A DNA stretch of 64,000 nt from Bacteroidota bacterium (GTDB taxonomy: Bacteria; Bacteroidota; Bacteroidia; Bacteroidales; Paludibacteraceae): positions 1-64,000 of the forward strand of contig JAFNAS010000013.1 in the NCBI GenBank assembly GCA_017860295.1, in the 5' to 3' direction. This document shows positions 56,101 to 63,579 of the stretch, piece after piece (within the stretch, counting starts at the first letter, position 1; each line of letters opens with the position of its first letter). A program made the position numbers and the translations under genes. The notes under the pieces are model-generated. The model was not told the origin of the DNA. It searched no databases and saw only the letters and a program-made list of their open reading frames with translations.

Positions 56101-57492
56101 TTAATAGCCTAAAATTTTAAGCATCGATTTGTAACTTTGTTCTTTCGCAAATAGCTTGGTAACATATTCTCCGTTCTCGTCCAGATCGATCACCACCACT
56201 TTTGGTGCGGGAATCAGACAGTGCTGGATGCCACCAAAACCGCTGAGCGCTTCCTGATAGGCTCCCATGTGGAAGAATCCGATGTACTGTTCGCAATCTT
56301 CGGTGATGGTGGGCAAGAACACGGCATTCGAATGCGCTTCGGCATTGTAAAAATCTTCGCTGTCACAGGTAAGGCCGCCCAGATGTACCCGCTGGTATTC
56401 CGAATCCCAGTTGTTGATAGCCAGAAAGACATAGCGCTGGTTGATGGCCCAGGTGTCGGGTAGGGTGGTCATAAACGAACTGTCGATCATGTTCCACAAC
56501 TCACGGTCGTTTTGTTGCTTCTGGTTGACAATGGAGTAGAGGGTGGCGCCGCTTTCACCCACGGTATACGATCCGAATTCGGTAAAGATGTGCGGTTCGG
56601 GTACCTCATTTTGGGTACAGATGGCTTTGATTTGTGCCACAATCTCTTCGGCCATGTAATCATAGTCGTACGTAAAGTCGAGGTGTGCCTGAATGGGAAA
56701 GCCTCCCCCGATGTTCAGACTGTCGAGCGACGGACACACCTTCTTCATCTCGCAATAGAGGTTGACCGCCTTATTTAGTTCGTTCCAGTAGTAAGCCGTA
56801 TCTTTTATGCCCGTATTGATAAAGAAATGAAGCATTTTCAGCTCTACCTGCGGGTTGTTGTGAATCTTGTCGGTATAATATGGAATAATATCGCTGTAAC
56901 GGATGCCGAGACGCGAAGTATAGAAATCGAATTTAGGTTCTTCTTCCGAAGCGATTCGGATACCCACTTTGAATTTAGGTTCGAAGTCATTGAGTAACAG
57001 ATCCAATTCGAATTTATTGTCAAGAACCGGAACTACATTCTCGAAACCAAGGTTAATGAGATTCTGTATGTTTTCGACATAATGAGGTCGTTTGAATCCG
57101 TTACATATTACAAATGTGTCGGGTTTAAGTTGTCCCGATTCAAACAAAGATTCCAAAATATTGATATCGAATGCCGAAGATGTTTCGATATGTACGTCAT
57201 GTTTTAATACTTCTTCCATCACAAAAGAGAAGTGGGAACTCTTGGTGCAGTAGCAATAATGGTAGTCGGCGTTGTAGTCGACCTTGGCCATTGCCACATT
57301 AAACATGCGGCGCGCACGCTGAATTTTTTTTGATATGCTAGGTAAATAGCTTATTCTTAATGGTGTACCGTATTGTTTTATCAAATCCATCAATGGCACT
57401 CCATACCAGTAGAGTTCGTTATCTTCTACGGTAAACTCTTCATTTGGAAACTCAAATGTTTGTTCAATTAAATCGACGTATTTATTTTTCAT
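56101..57492 (-). CDS. Arginine decarboxylase (fold III PLP enzyme)
   Basis: This 463-residue alanine-racemase-fold decarboxylase matches the Bacteroidota enzyme annotated as arginine decarboxylase. The N-terminal DYHYCYCTKSSHFSFVMEEVLKHDVHIETSS carries the PLP-Lys region (CTKSSH). Later segments are LNIGGGFPIQ and TEFGSYTVGESGATLY, and the C-terminal FFHMGAYQEALSGFGGIQHCLIPAP supplies active-site residues. It makes agmatine for polyamine synthesis. It is shorter than the 630-residue proteobacterial SpeA. Substrate assignment rests on family knowledge. Confidence 0.82.
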   Translation of the reverse strand: MKNKYVDLIEQTFEFPNEEFTVEDNELYWYGVPLMDLIKQYGTPLRISYLPSISKKIQRARRMFNVAMAKVDYNADYHYCYCTKSSHFSFVMEEVLKHDVHIETSSAFDINILESLFESGQLKPDTFVICNGFKRPHYVENIQNLINLGFENVVPVLDNKFELDLLLNDFEPKFKVGIRIASEEEPKFDFYTSRLGIRYSDIIPYYTDKIHNNPQVELKMLHFFINTGIKDTAYYWNELNKAVNLYCEMKKVCPSLDSLNIGGGFPIQAHLDFTYDYDYMAEEIVAQIKAICTQNEVPEPHIFTEFGSYTVGESGATLYSIVNQKQQNDRELWNMIDSSFMTTLPDTWAINQRYVFLAINNWDSEYQRVHLGGLTCDSEDFYNAEAHSNAVFLPTITEDCEQYIGFFHMGAYQEALSGFGGIQHCLIPAPKVVVIDLDENGEYVTKLFAKEQSYKSMLKILGY

Positions 57493-57647
57493 CGAATATC
57501 AATTCATTAAAAAGACAAATAAATTAAAAGAATCCGAATTGTAATTGCTTATTTTTTGAAAATCCAACTCACTTGCATCGAATAATATTTGTTGATGTAA
57601 CTCTCCCGGATTTTAATAAATGAGTCCGGTCGTTGAATTTTGGAATG

Positions 57648-57655
57648 CAAAAGTA
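57648..57655 (-). promoter_or_regulatory. -7 box for the arginine decarboxylase gene
   Basis: TACTTTTG on the minus strand fits TAnnTTTG and would give a leader of about 150 bases. Otherwise the 350-base gap 57493-57842 holds only the fabD terminator. Confidence 0.5.
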
Positions 57656-57783
57656 CAAAATAATATCTGATTCGGATCATTGCATTTGCTAAAATACTGT
57701 TGTGAACGGAAAATAAATAGTACGCTTATTCGTCAGATCTGATTGTGATATTTATTTTATTGAATTTCAGTGTTGTTTATATA

Positions 57784-57824
57784 TAAAAAGAGGGAGAATG
57801 CATATTACAGCATTCCCCCTCCGA
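57784..57824 (-). terminator. Terminator after fabD
   Basis: GGAGGGGGAATGC / GCATTCTCCCTC arms on the minus strand, followed by TTTTTA. Confidence 0.82.
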
Positions 57825-57842
57825 TAGGGTAAAAAGTGGCGT

Positions 57843-58715
57843 TTAGCAAGCCTCTACCTCTTTGTTGATCTTTTTAACCAGACCCTGCAGCACGGCACCC
57901 GGTCCCAGTTCGCGGAAACTGGTAGCGCCGTCGGCAATCATATTCTGTACGGTCTGTGTCCAGCGTACCGGAGAGGTCAGCTGTGCGATCAGGTTTTGTT
58001 TGATCACTTCCGGATCGGTTTGCGGCTGTGCGTTTACATTCTGATATACGGGACAGATCGGAGTTGCGAACTTCGTATTGGCAATAGCCTGTTCCAGCTC
58101 CACGCGGGCAGGTTCCATCAACGGAGAGTGGAACGCGCCACCTACCGAAAGTACCAAAGCGCGGCGGGCACCGGCCTCTTTTGCCAAATCACATGCTTTC
58201 TGAATTGCTTCAATTTCGCCGGAGATAACCAACTGACCCGGACAGTTGTAGTTGGCCGGAACCACGATGCCATCTACCGCAGCACAAATCTCTTCCACTT
58301 TGGTATCGTCGAGACCCAGCACGGCAGCCATGGTCGACGGTTGTTTTTCGCACGCTTTCTGCATAGCCTGAGCACGGGCCGAAACCAGCTTCAAACCATC
58401 TTCGAACGAGAGAGCTCCGGCAGCAACCAGGGCAGAGAATTCGCCCAGCGAGTGGCCGGCGGTCATATCGGGTGTAAAGTCGGCACCCAATGTTTTAGCC
58501 ATAATGACCGAGTGAAGAAAAACGGCGGGTTGTGTTACTTTGGTCTGGCGAAGATCTTCGTCGGTACCGGCAAACATCAGATCGGTGATGCGGAATCCCA
58601 GAATTTCGTTTGCTTTTTCAAACAACTCTTTTGCAAGCGGATTGCTATCATACAAATCTTTGCCCATTCCTACAAACTGGGCACCCTGGCCGGGAAATAC
58701 ATACGCTTTTTTCAT
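57843..58715 (-). CDS. fabD: Malonyl CoA-ACP transacylase
   Basis: This 290-residue cytoplasmic enzyme moves malonyl groups from CoA to acyl-carrier protein for fatty-acid synthesis. The N-terminus is YVFPGQGAQFVGMGKDLYD. The catalytic Ser is in AGHSLGEFSALVAAG, the Arg in LVSARAQAMQKA, and the catalytic His in VGGAFHSPLMEPA. A -7 box at 58942 indicates its own promoter with a ~220-base leader. Confidence 0.97.
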   Translation of the reverse strand: MKKAYVFPGQGAQFVGMGKDLYDSNPLAKELFEKANEILGFRITDLMFAGTDEDLRQTKVTQPAVFLHSVIMAKTLGADFTPDMTAGHSLGEFSALVAAGALSFEDGLKLVSARAQAMQKACEKQPSTMAAVLGLDDTKVEEICAAVDGIVVPANYNCPGQLVISGEIEAIQKACDLAKEAGARRALVLSVGGAFHSPLMEPARVELEQAIANTKFATPICPVYQNVNAQPQTDPEVIKQNLIAQLTSPVRWTQTVQNMIADGATSFRELGPGAVLQGLVKKINKEVEAC

Positions 58716-58941
58716 GTGAAAATAATTTTGATTTTAACTATAAATAAGCATGCCATTCGGTGTTATTTCATTCTCCGCAACATTGCTCCGTCCGGTCGGA
58801 AAGGGGTCCGATATACGGATTGTTATGCACGAATAGAGTATGCTTATCAAAAGCCGCGCGCTACAGGTTCGTTCTGTGTCAACAAAATACCGGATAAAAC
58901 CGGACTTCCGAGCCCATTTGGAACGGCCGAAAATTACGGCG

Positions 58942-58949
58942 CAAAGATA
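58942..58949 (-). promoter_or_regulatory. -7 box for fabD
   Basis: TATCTTTG on the minus strand, about 227 bases before the fabD ATG. It lies inside the C-terminal part of the questionable minus ORF 58734..59369, arguing that this part is leader rather than coding. Confidence 0.55.
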
Positions 58950-59051
58950 CTCTTTTTTATTGAATAGGGAGAGGCTGCCGGAAGGAGATAGCAGAGACGC
59001 TGCCTTACTCCGTTGTGGATCATTCGTTGCAGTCTGCAGCTTTTTGAAAAG

Positions 59052-59303
59052 TTGCCCCGACTCTACCGGGGGGTGCCCCGAATGTTTCGGGGAATGTTCC
59101 GGCTCTTTCGGGGAGAACCCCGGTTCTTTCGTGGAATGTTCCGGATGTTTCGGGGGATGCCCCGGCTCTCTCGGGGATTGCCCCGGCTCTTTCGGGGATT
59201 GCCCCGGAAGTTTCGGGGAATGTTCCGGTTCTTTTGAGGATTGCCCCGGAAGTTTCGGGGAAAGCCCCGGTTGCTTCGGGGAAAACCCCGAATGTTTCGG
59301 GGA
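59052..59303. repeat. Twelve 21-bp tandem repeats, each a small hairpin
   Basis: Twelve head-to-tail units of exactly 21 bases, such as TTGCCCCGGCTCTTTCGGGGA and ATGTTCCGGATGTTTCGGGGG. Most units contain CCCCG...CGGGG, so each can fold on its own. Because 21 is a multiple of three and the unit has few stops, several frames on both strands stay open. The minus strand encodes a seven-residue PGQSPKE-like repeat within ORF 58734..59369; the plus strand gives a CPGSFGE-like repeat. Which strand, if any, is translated is unclear. Confidence 0.9.
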
Positions 59304-59548
59304 GGTCAACCAATCCTCTGTGTTATTCATTGTTTTTTTACGTAATGCAACTGCTAAAAAATAATACATGAATTAATGCTATTTAATGTATTATGAGAAA
59401 ATAGTTGTAGATTTGGGGCGTGAAAGCAAACAACCTCATTGTTTAATAAATGGAGCATAAGACGATTACGTGCTACACGAAAGAGCAGGATAACCGGACG
59501 AGGGAGCGAATGTAAAAAGAAAAAATAGGAGAAAAGCCGCTGGCCGGG

Positions 59549-59654
59549 GTTGGGAGCATGGCGACGGTGACTGTTTGCTTTCAGGGTTCCCCAAAATCAG
59601 CAATGCATGGCATGGCCACACGATACGCTGCGCTAATCGTGCGGCAGCCGAGGT
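59549..59654. repeat. REP-type element, copy A
   Basis: This segment shares GGCATGGCCACACGATACGC and the following AATCGTGCGGCAG with 63213-63306, and (inverted) with 62567-62607. CACGAT...ATCGTG inside it forms a hairpin. It provides the first ~32 codons of the lipase-like ORF that follows. Confidence 0.75.
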
Positions 59655-60538
59655 ATCCTGAAAAGACTCACAAGGATAATATTTACACGAGTGATATTGT
59701 AGATGAGGGAGAATCTTATTGGAAAGGAATTGATGATCTTTTCAAAACAAGGCTAAAATGCGCTAACGTATATTATGCAGATGGACAAATGAGTATTACA
59801 ACGTCCAACCATAATTGGGATAATAATGTTGAAAAATCGATGGCGAAATTTTATTGTAGCGCTAAAGGAGTAATTGATCTTGTTCCTTCCTCTTGGCAAG
59901 AGGCCGGTCTTAAGTACGGATCAAATATAATAGAATTGATGCCCATAGTGGGAGCTTCTATTGAAATTCCACTGGTGCTAACCGATGTGGTTTGTAATAA
60001 TTCGCCACATCTAAACACGGAATCCAACATTGATGGCTTTAATACTCGGCGACAGGCTGGTGCCAATAGTGCGGGAACTGCATTTTTGAAGAAATTGATG
60101 GCAAATCCTAACATTGCCAAAAACAGTGATGGCTTTATTACCGACACCCTCGACATTGTTTGTCACAGCATGGGGTATGCTTACGCGCTGGGAATGATTG
60201 ATTATTTAAAAGGGAAGGTTACCTTTGGACGGCTTTATATCATTGCCCCCGAAAATGCAGGTGTAGGTGGTACGGATTGGACACAGTTCTCCGAAGTTTG
60301 GCAATACGGAAGCGATGAAAACAAAGATCCTATTAGCAAACAAGATGGAATTGCACCACAGGTGCCTTGTCCGGGTATTCCTAATTTACCTACGAATAAA
60401 GGTGGCCGTGCCTACATTCCTCAGAATGGCACAGTAAAAAGAGGTTTTTATAGTTCGCATTCGATCGGAAATTATAAATGGATATTTGATATTAAACCAA
60501 CAGATCAAAAACCAGAAGGATATGTTAAATCGAGGTAA
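59558..60538 (+). CDS. Orphan lipase-like toxin-tip candidate
   Basis: The ORF has 326 codons, but the first ~32 (MATVTVCFQGSPKSAM to VRQPR) are encoded by a REP element repeated elsewhere and are not a natural N-terminus. The remaining ~290 residues contain an alpha/beta-hydrolase nucleophile elbow (DIVCHSMGYAYALGMIDYLKG, near residue 205) and later RLYIIAPENAGVGGTDW, where an acidic residue would be expected. This looks like the C-terminal effector domain of a larger polymorphic or secreted toxin that has been cut off by REP insertion. The next gene, a lipoprotein, overlaps its stop and could be the cognate immunity protein. Phospholipase activity is inference; the catalytic His is not certain. 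Confidence 0.55.
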   Translation: MATVTVCFQGSPKSAMHGMATRYAALIVRQPRYPEKTHKDNIYTSDIVDEGESYWKGIDDLFKTRLKCANVYYADGQMSITTSNHNWDNNVEKSMAKFYCSAKGVIDLVPSSWQEAGLKYGSNIIELMPIVGASIEIPLVLTDVVCNNSPHLNTESNIDGFNTRRQAGANSAGTAFLKKLMANPNIAKNSDGFITDTLDIVCHSMGYAYALGMIDYLKGKVTFGRLYIIAPENAGVGGTDWTQFSEVWQYGSDENKDPISKQDGIAPQVPCPGIPNLPTNKGGRAYIPQNGTVKRGFYSSHSIGNYKWIFDIKPTDQKPEGYVKSR

Positions 60539-61223
60539 AGTATTAATGTTGATTCTTATAATTTTATTAGGTTCATGTCATGACTCTAATGAAAATCAGT
60601 ATAAAAAATTATTTCAATTGAAGGAATACCAAATAAGTATGCAAGTAAATAGCAAAGAAACTTATTTTAAAATTTATCATTCAATAGTTGATAGTATTTC
60701 AAGTTGGAAAAAGAATGGATTATATAGTTGGCATAATTTTGAAATCAATACCAATTCAAAAATTGATTCATTGTTGTGTTTTAATAAGATAGGTGATAAG
60801 TTAGTTACAAGTACTTTAGAACGTAATAAAGACAATGTTATTGATGGATTGACATTTCTTTATGGAGTTAAGATCAGAGAAAAATGGTTTTTCTTCGAAG
60901 GAGCGCATATTGTTCTTCCCCGTAAAAATTATACGAAAGACATCCACACGCCCTTGCCTTTTGCCAAACTGCATGAAATTGCCATGAAGGAGGTATTCAG
61001 CGGGTATCTGATAGAAAAGAAAATAAAAAAAGATATGGGGTGGTGGAAAAACATCTTTGCCCCGGAGTATAATTATTCTTATGAGATTAATGATAAATGG
61101 TTTGATGATCATTTTAAAACCAGTTGGGGATATTATAAGAATGACAAATTTATAACTCCATCAACTCAGAGAGAATGGGATAGTTTATATATAGATAAGG
61201 CGTTATCGGTGTGGAGAAAATAA
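60522..61223 (+). CDS. Lipoprotein, candidate immunity protein
   Basis: This 233-residue protein begins at ATG 60522, overlapping the upstream stop by 17 bases. Its signal peptide ends in a lipobox (LILIILLGSCHDS), so it is membrane-anchored facing the periplasm. The rest is Lys/Trp/Tyr-rich with no known domain. The region is visibly AT-richer than the core genes. Overlap with the lipase-like ORF resembles known lipase effector/lipoprotein immunity pairs, which is the basis for the immunity suggestion. I do not recognise the family. Confidence 0.6.
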   Translation: MLNRGKVLMLILIILLGSCHDSNENQYKKLFQLKEYQISMQVNSKETYFKIYHSIVDSISSWKKNGLYSWHNFEINTNSKIDSLLCFNKIGDKLVTSTLERNKDNVIDGLTFLYGVKIREKWFFFEGAHIVLPRKNYTKDIHTPLPFAKLHEIAMKEVFSGYLIEKKIKKDMGWWKNIFAPEYNYSYEINDKWFDDHFKTSWGYYKNDKFITPSTQREWDSLYIDKALSVWRK

Positions 61224-61253
61224 CTCCCGCATTCTATGATAAAAAGCAAGACT

Positions 61254-61338
61254 TTCCCGTCCCGTCGGATTTGCAATCCGACGACGGAATGGAGTATAGG
61301 GATATGTTATCCCGAAAACACGAAACACGATAGAATAC
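61254..61338. repeat. REP element 5' of the broken RAYT
   Basis: GTCGGATTTGCAATCCGAC hairpin followed by a conserved 60-base segment ending CGATAGAATAC. The last 66 bases are identical by eye to 62502-62567. Confidence 0.85.
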
Positions 61339-61339
61339 A

Positions 61340-61882
61340 ATGAACATTCAACATAGAATTAACGGAAAGGTTTATTTTGTCACAACAACCGTTGTTGACT
61401 GGATGGATATTTTTACAAGACCTGTGTATAAGCATGTCATACTGGAATCATAGATCTACTGCATCGAGAACAAAGGAATGGAGATATACGCGTGGGTACT
61501 AATGACCAATCATTTGCATTGTCTCATTGGTGTTACCGGATAACACTCAGTATCCGACATCATGCGGGATCTCAAGAAGTATACCAGCAAGAAATTAATA
61601 CACACGATACAGCATGAGCCAACCGAAAGCCGCCGGGAATGGATGCTTGATAAATTTGAATTTAGCGGTCGCAATGATAAAAAAATAAAGAATTGTAGAT
61701 TCTGGCAAGAGGGAACAGACATACAAGAAGTATTTCTAAATGATTATTTCGAACAAAAAATGGAGTATATACACAACAACCCGGTAAAAGCGGAAATCGT
61801 AACATTGCCTCATGAGTACCGCTACAGTTCGGCTATTGACTATGCCGGAGGCAAAGGACTTATCCCGGTAGTAGTGGTATGA
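61340..61882 (+). pseudogene. Broken REP-associated tyrosine transposase (RAYT)
   Basis: From ATG 61340 one frame reads MNIQHRINGKVYFVTTTV and VYKHVILES, then a TAG (61451), then IYCIENKGMEIYAWVLMTNHLHCLIGV, then a TAA (61541), then MRDLKKYTSKKLIHTIQ on to YRYSSAIDYAGGKG. Without the two stops it would be a ~180-residue IS200/IS605-like Y1 transposase, with the HxH motif in TNHLHC and the Tyr in EYIHNNPV. Two nonsense codons in one frame show decay. It is a paralogue of the intact gene at 62649 and is flanked by REP elements in opposite orientation. Confidence 0.85.
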
Positions 61883-61950
61883 ATTTATCGGATTGCAAAT
61901 CCTTATACCCGGTTCCGTCGTCGGATTGCAAATCCGACGGGACGGGGAAG
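61882..61950. repeat. REP element 3' of the broken RAYT, inverted
   Basis: Two GGATTGCAAATCC hairpins and TCCGACGGGACGGGGAAGG, the reverse complement of the element at 61254. Together the two form a BIME-like bracket around the RAYT remnant. Confidence 0.8.
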
Positions 61951-61952
61951 GA

Positions 61953-62081
61953 ACAACAATATGGAGAGGACAAACTGCTGACAACAAATGGGGTATTGGA
62001 GGAGGAACTCAGATACAAGTGGATAATTTTACGAAAATTGAAGGAAACAGAGATTGGTTCCAATCTTTAGAAGATTTATAA
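61953..62081 (+). pseudogene. Remnant C-terminus of a toxin-like protein
   Basis: Immediately after the REP element a frame without its own start reads IWRGQTADNKWGIGGGTQ and IQVDNFTKIEG and ends WFQSLEDL. It looks like the last ~42 residues of a secreted toxin (GGGTQ-type C-terminus). A small gene follows three bases after its stop, as an immunity gene would. The upstream part of the toxin has been lost. The family is not certain. Confidence 0.45.
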
Positions 62082-62084
62082 GCT

Positions 62085-62450
62085 ATGATACAAGTAATTA
62101 TTGATGATTATAATAAATTAAAAATAAATTCTCATAAAATCACATTTCCCAAGAGGATAAGACAATTTGTAATTTATAATGAATTTGTTGTGATATTAGT
62201 AGAATCTAAAAAAAATGACCCTGAATATGGAGTTGATTTATCTGGGGGAAATATTTTTTTCGCTAATGATAAAGGAATTTTTTGGCAATATCCAACACCC
62301 GGCTTTATGTCAAATATTTGGAAAATCAACGAAAATATATTGGGCATGTATGATGGACAATCGGATCTGTGGTTAGATGTCAATAAGAAAGAAATTGTCA
62401 GAGCAATTTGGAATCCGTGGGGTTTTGATAATCCGGAAAAGTATAAATAA
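62085..62450 (+). CDS. Small protein, candidate immunity protein
   Basis: This 121-residue cytoplasmic protein begins MIQVIIDDYNKLKINSHK. It has no signal peptide and is rich in aromatic and charged residues (NIFFANDKGIFWQYPTPG, WNPWGFDNPEKYK). It starts three bases after the toxin-tail remnant. Size, composition and position fit an immunity protein left behind after toxin loss. No named family is recognised. Confidence 0.5.
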   Translation: MIQVIIDDYNKLKINSHKITFPKRIRQFVIYNEFVVILVESKKNDPEYGVDLSGGNIFFANDKGIFWQYPTPGFMSNIWKINENILGMYDGQSDLWLDVNKKEIVRAIWNPWGFDNPEKYK

Positions 62451-62462
62451 TATAGGGGTAGC

Positions 62463-62567
62463 TCCCGTCCCGTCGGATTTAGCTATCGCTGATTGTTAAT
62501 TGCAATCCGACGACGGAATGGAGTATAGGGATATGTTATCCCGAAAACACGAAACACGATAGAATAC
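62463..62567. repeat. REP element 5' of the intact RAYT
   Basis: Same element as 61254, but with about 20 extra bases (AGCTATCGCTGATTGTTAAT) placed in the loop of the CGGATT/AATCCG hairpin. It is followed at 62567-62607 by an inverted copy of the CACGAT REP seen at 59549. Confidence 0.85.
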
Positions 62568-62648
62568 CTCGGTTGCCGCACGATTAGCGCAGCGTATCGT
62601 GTGGCCAAACCATACGGTAGAGCAACCTTAAAAGTAAAAAGCATACCA

Positions 62649-63203
62649 ATGAGTCGTAATTACAAATTTTACAATCCCAAAGGAGTCTATTTCATCAGTT
62701 TTGCTGTGGTGGGATGGTTAGATGTTTTTACGCGCAACGAGTACAAAAATATTGTTATAGATAGTCTTGCCTATTGCCAAAAGAACAAAGGATTGGAAAT
62801 ATTTGCATGGTGCATTATGACAAATCATGTGCATCTTATTTTTAGAAGTATTGGAGAGCGGGCTCCTGAAGGCATTGTGGGCGATTTCAAGCGATTTACA
62901 AGTAAAGCTATTGTCAAGACCATAACAGATAATCAACAAGAGAGTAGGAAAGAGTTTTTACTGAATGAATTTGAAAAGGCCGCACAAGCATCTTCCAATG
63001 TCATGAAGTATCAATTTTGGAGGCATGACAATAAACCGATAGAATTATGGAGCAATAAGGTTATTGCTGAAAAAATCAACTATATCCACAATAATCCGGT
63101 AGAAGAAGGGTATGTTTTCAGACCCGAAGATTATTTATATAGTAGTGCTGTCGATTATGCCGGAGGCAAAGGTATACTGGATGATGTAATAGTAACCAAG
63201 TAA
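62649..63203 (+). CDS. REP-associated tyrosine transposase (RAYT)
   Basis: This 184-residue Y1 transposase of the IS200/IS605-like RAYT group starts at ATG 62649 (MSRNYKFYNPKGVYFIS). The HUH metal motif is MTNHVHLIF and the nucleophilic Tyr is in KINYIHNNPVEEGYV. The C-terminal YLYSSAVDYAGGKG is the usual family end. RAYTs are domesticated single-copy enzymes that process and spread REP hairpins, and REP copies lie on both sides here. Unlike its neighbour at 61340, it is intact. Confidence 0.93.
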   Translation: MSRNYKFYNPKGVYFISFAVVGWLDVFTRNEYKNIVIDSLAYCQKNKGLEIFAWCIMTNHVHLIFRSIGERAPEGIVGDFKRFTSKAIVKTITDNQQESRKEFLLNEFEKAAQASSNVMKYQFWRHDNKPIELWSNKVIAEKINYIHNNPVEEGYVFRPEDYLYSSAVDYAGGKGILDDVIVTK

Positions 63204-63212
63204 TAAAAGTCT

Positions 63213-63386
63213 GATGGTTACCATTAGTTTTGCTTTCGGGTTTCCAAAATCAGCAATGTATGGCATGGCCACACGATACGCTACGCTAATCGTGCGGCAG
63301 CAGAGGTTGGAGCATGGTGACGGTGATTGTTTGCTCGCGGGGTTCTATAGTCACACGCTGCGCTGCACTAATTGTGTGGTAGCAGG
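63213..63386. repeat. REP-type element, copies B1 and B2 in tandem
   Basis: B1 (63213-63306) repeats copy A with few changes. B2 (63306-63386) is a more diverged second copy sharing TTGGAGCATGGTGACGGTGA and the GCTGCGC/ATTGTGTGGTAGCAG end. Confidence 0.7.
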
Positions 63387-63579
63387 GGAACCCATGCGGT
63401 GAAGAAAAAATACTGGAATCGCTAAAGAGCTAAAGCAAGATATTCCGTTATTCAAATAGCCAGAAGATAGCAAGGCACATCATTCAAATATTCGGATATG
63501 TTACTATTTTCTATAGCATATACAAATGTTTATTTCATAAAAAAGACGTTAGCCGCAACCCAGTAAGATCGCAGATTGT
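63387..63579. other. Short AT-rich gap
   Basis: No gene is seen. The sequence turns AT-rich after the REP elements. Confidence 0.4.

Noticed and set aside
59052-59303. CRISPR array
   Set aside because: The units are contiguous 21-bp tandem repeats without spacers and no cas gene is present.
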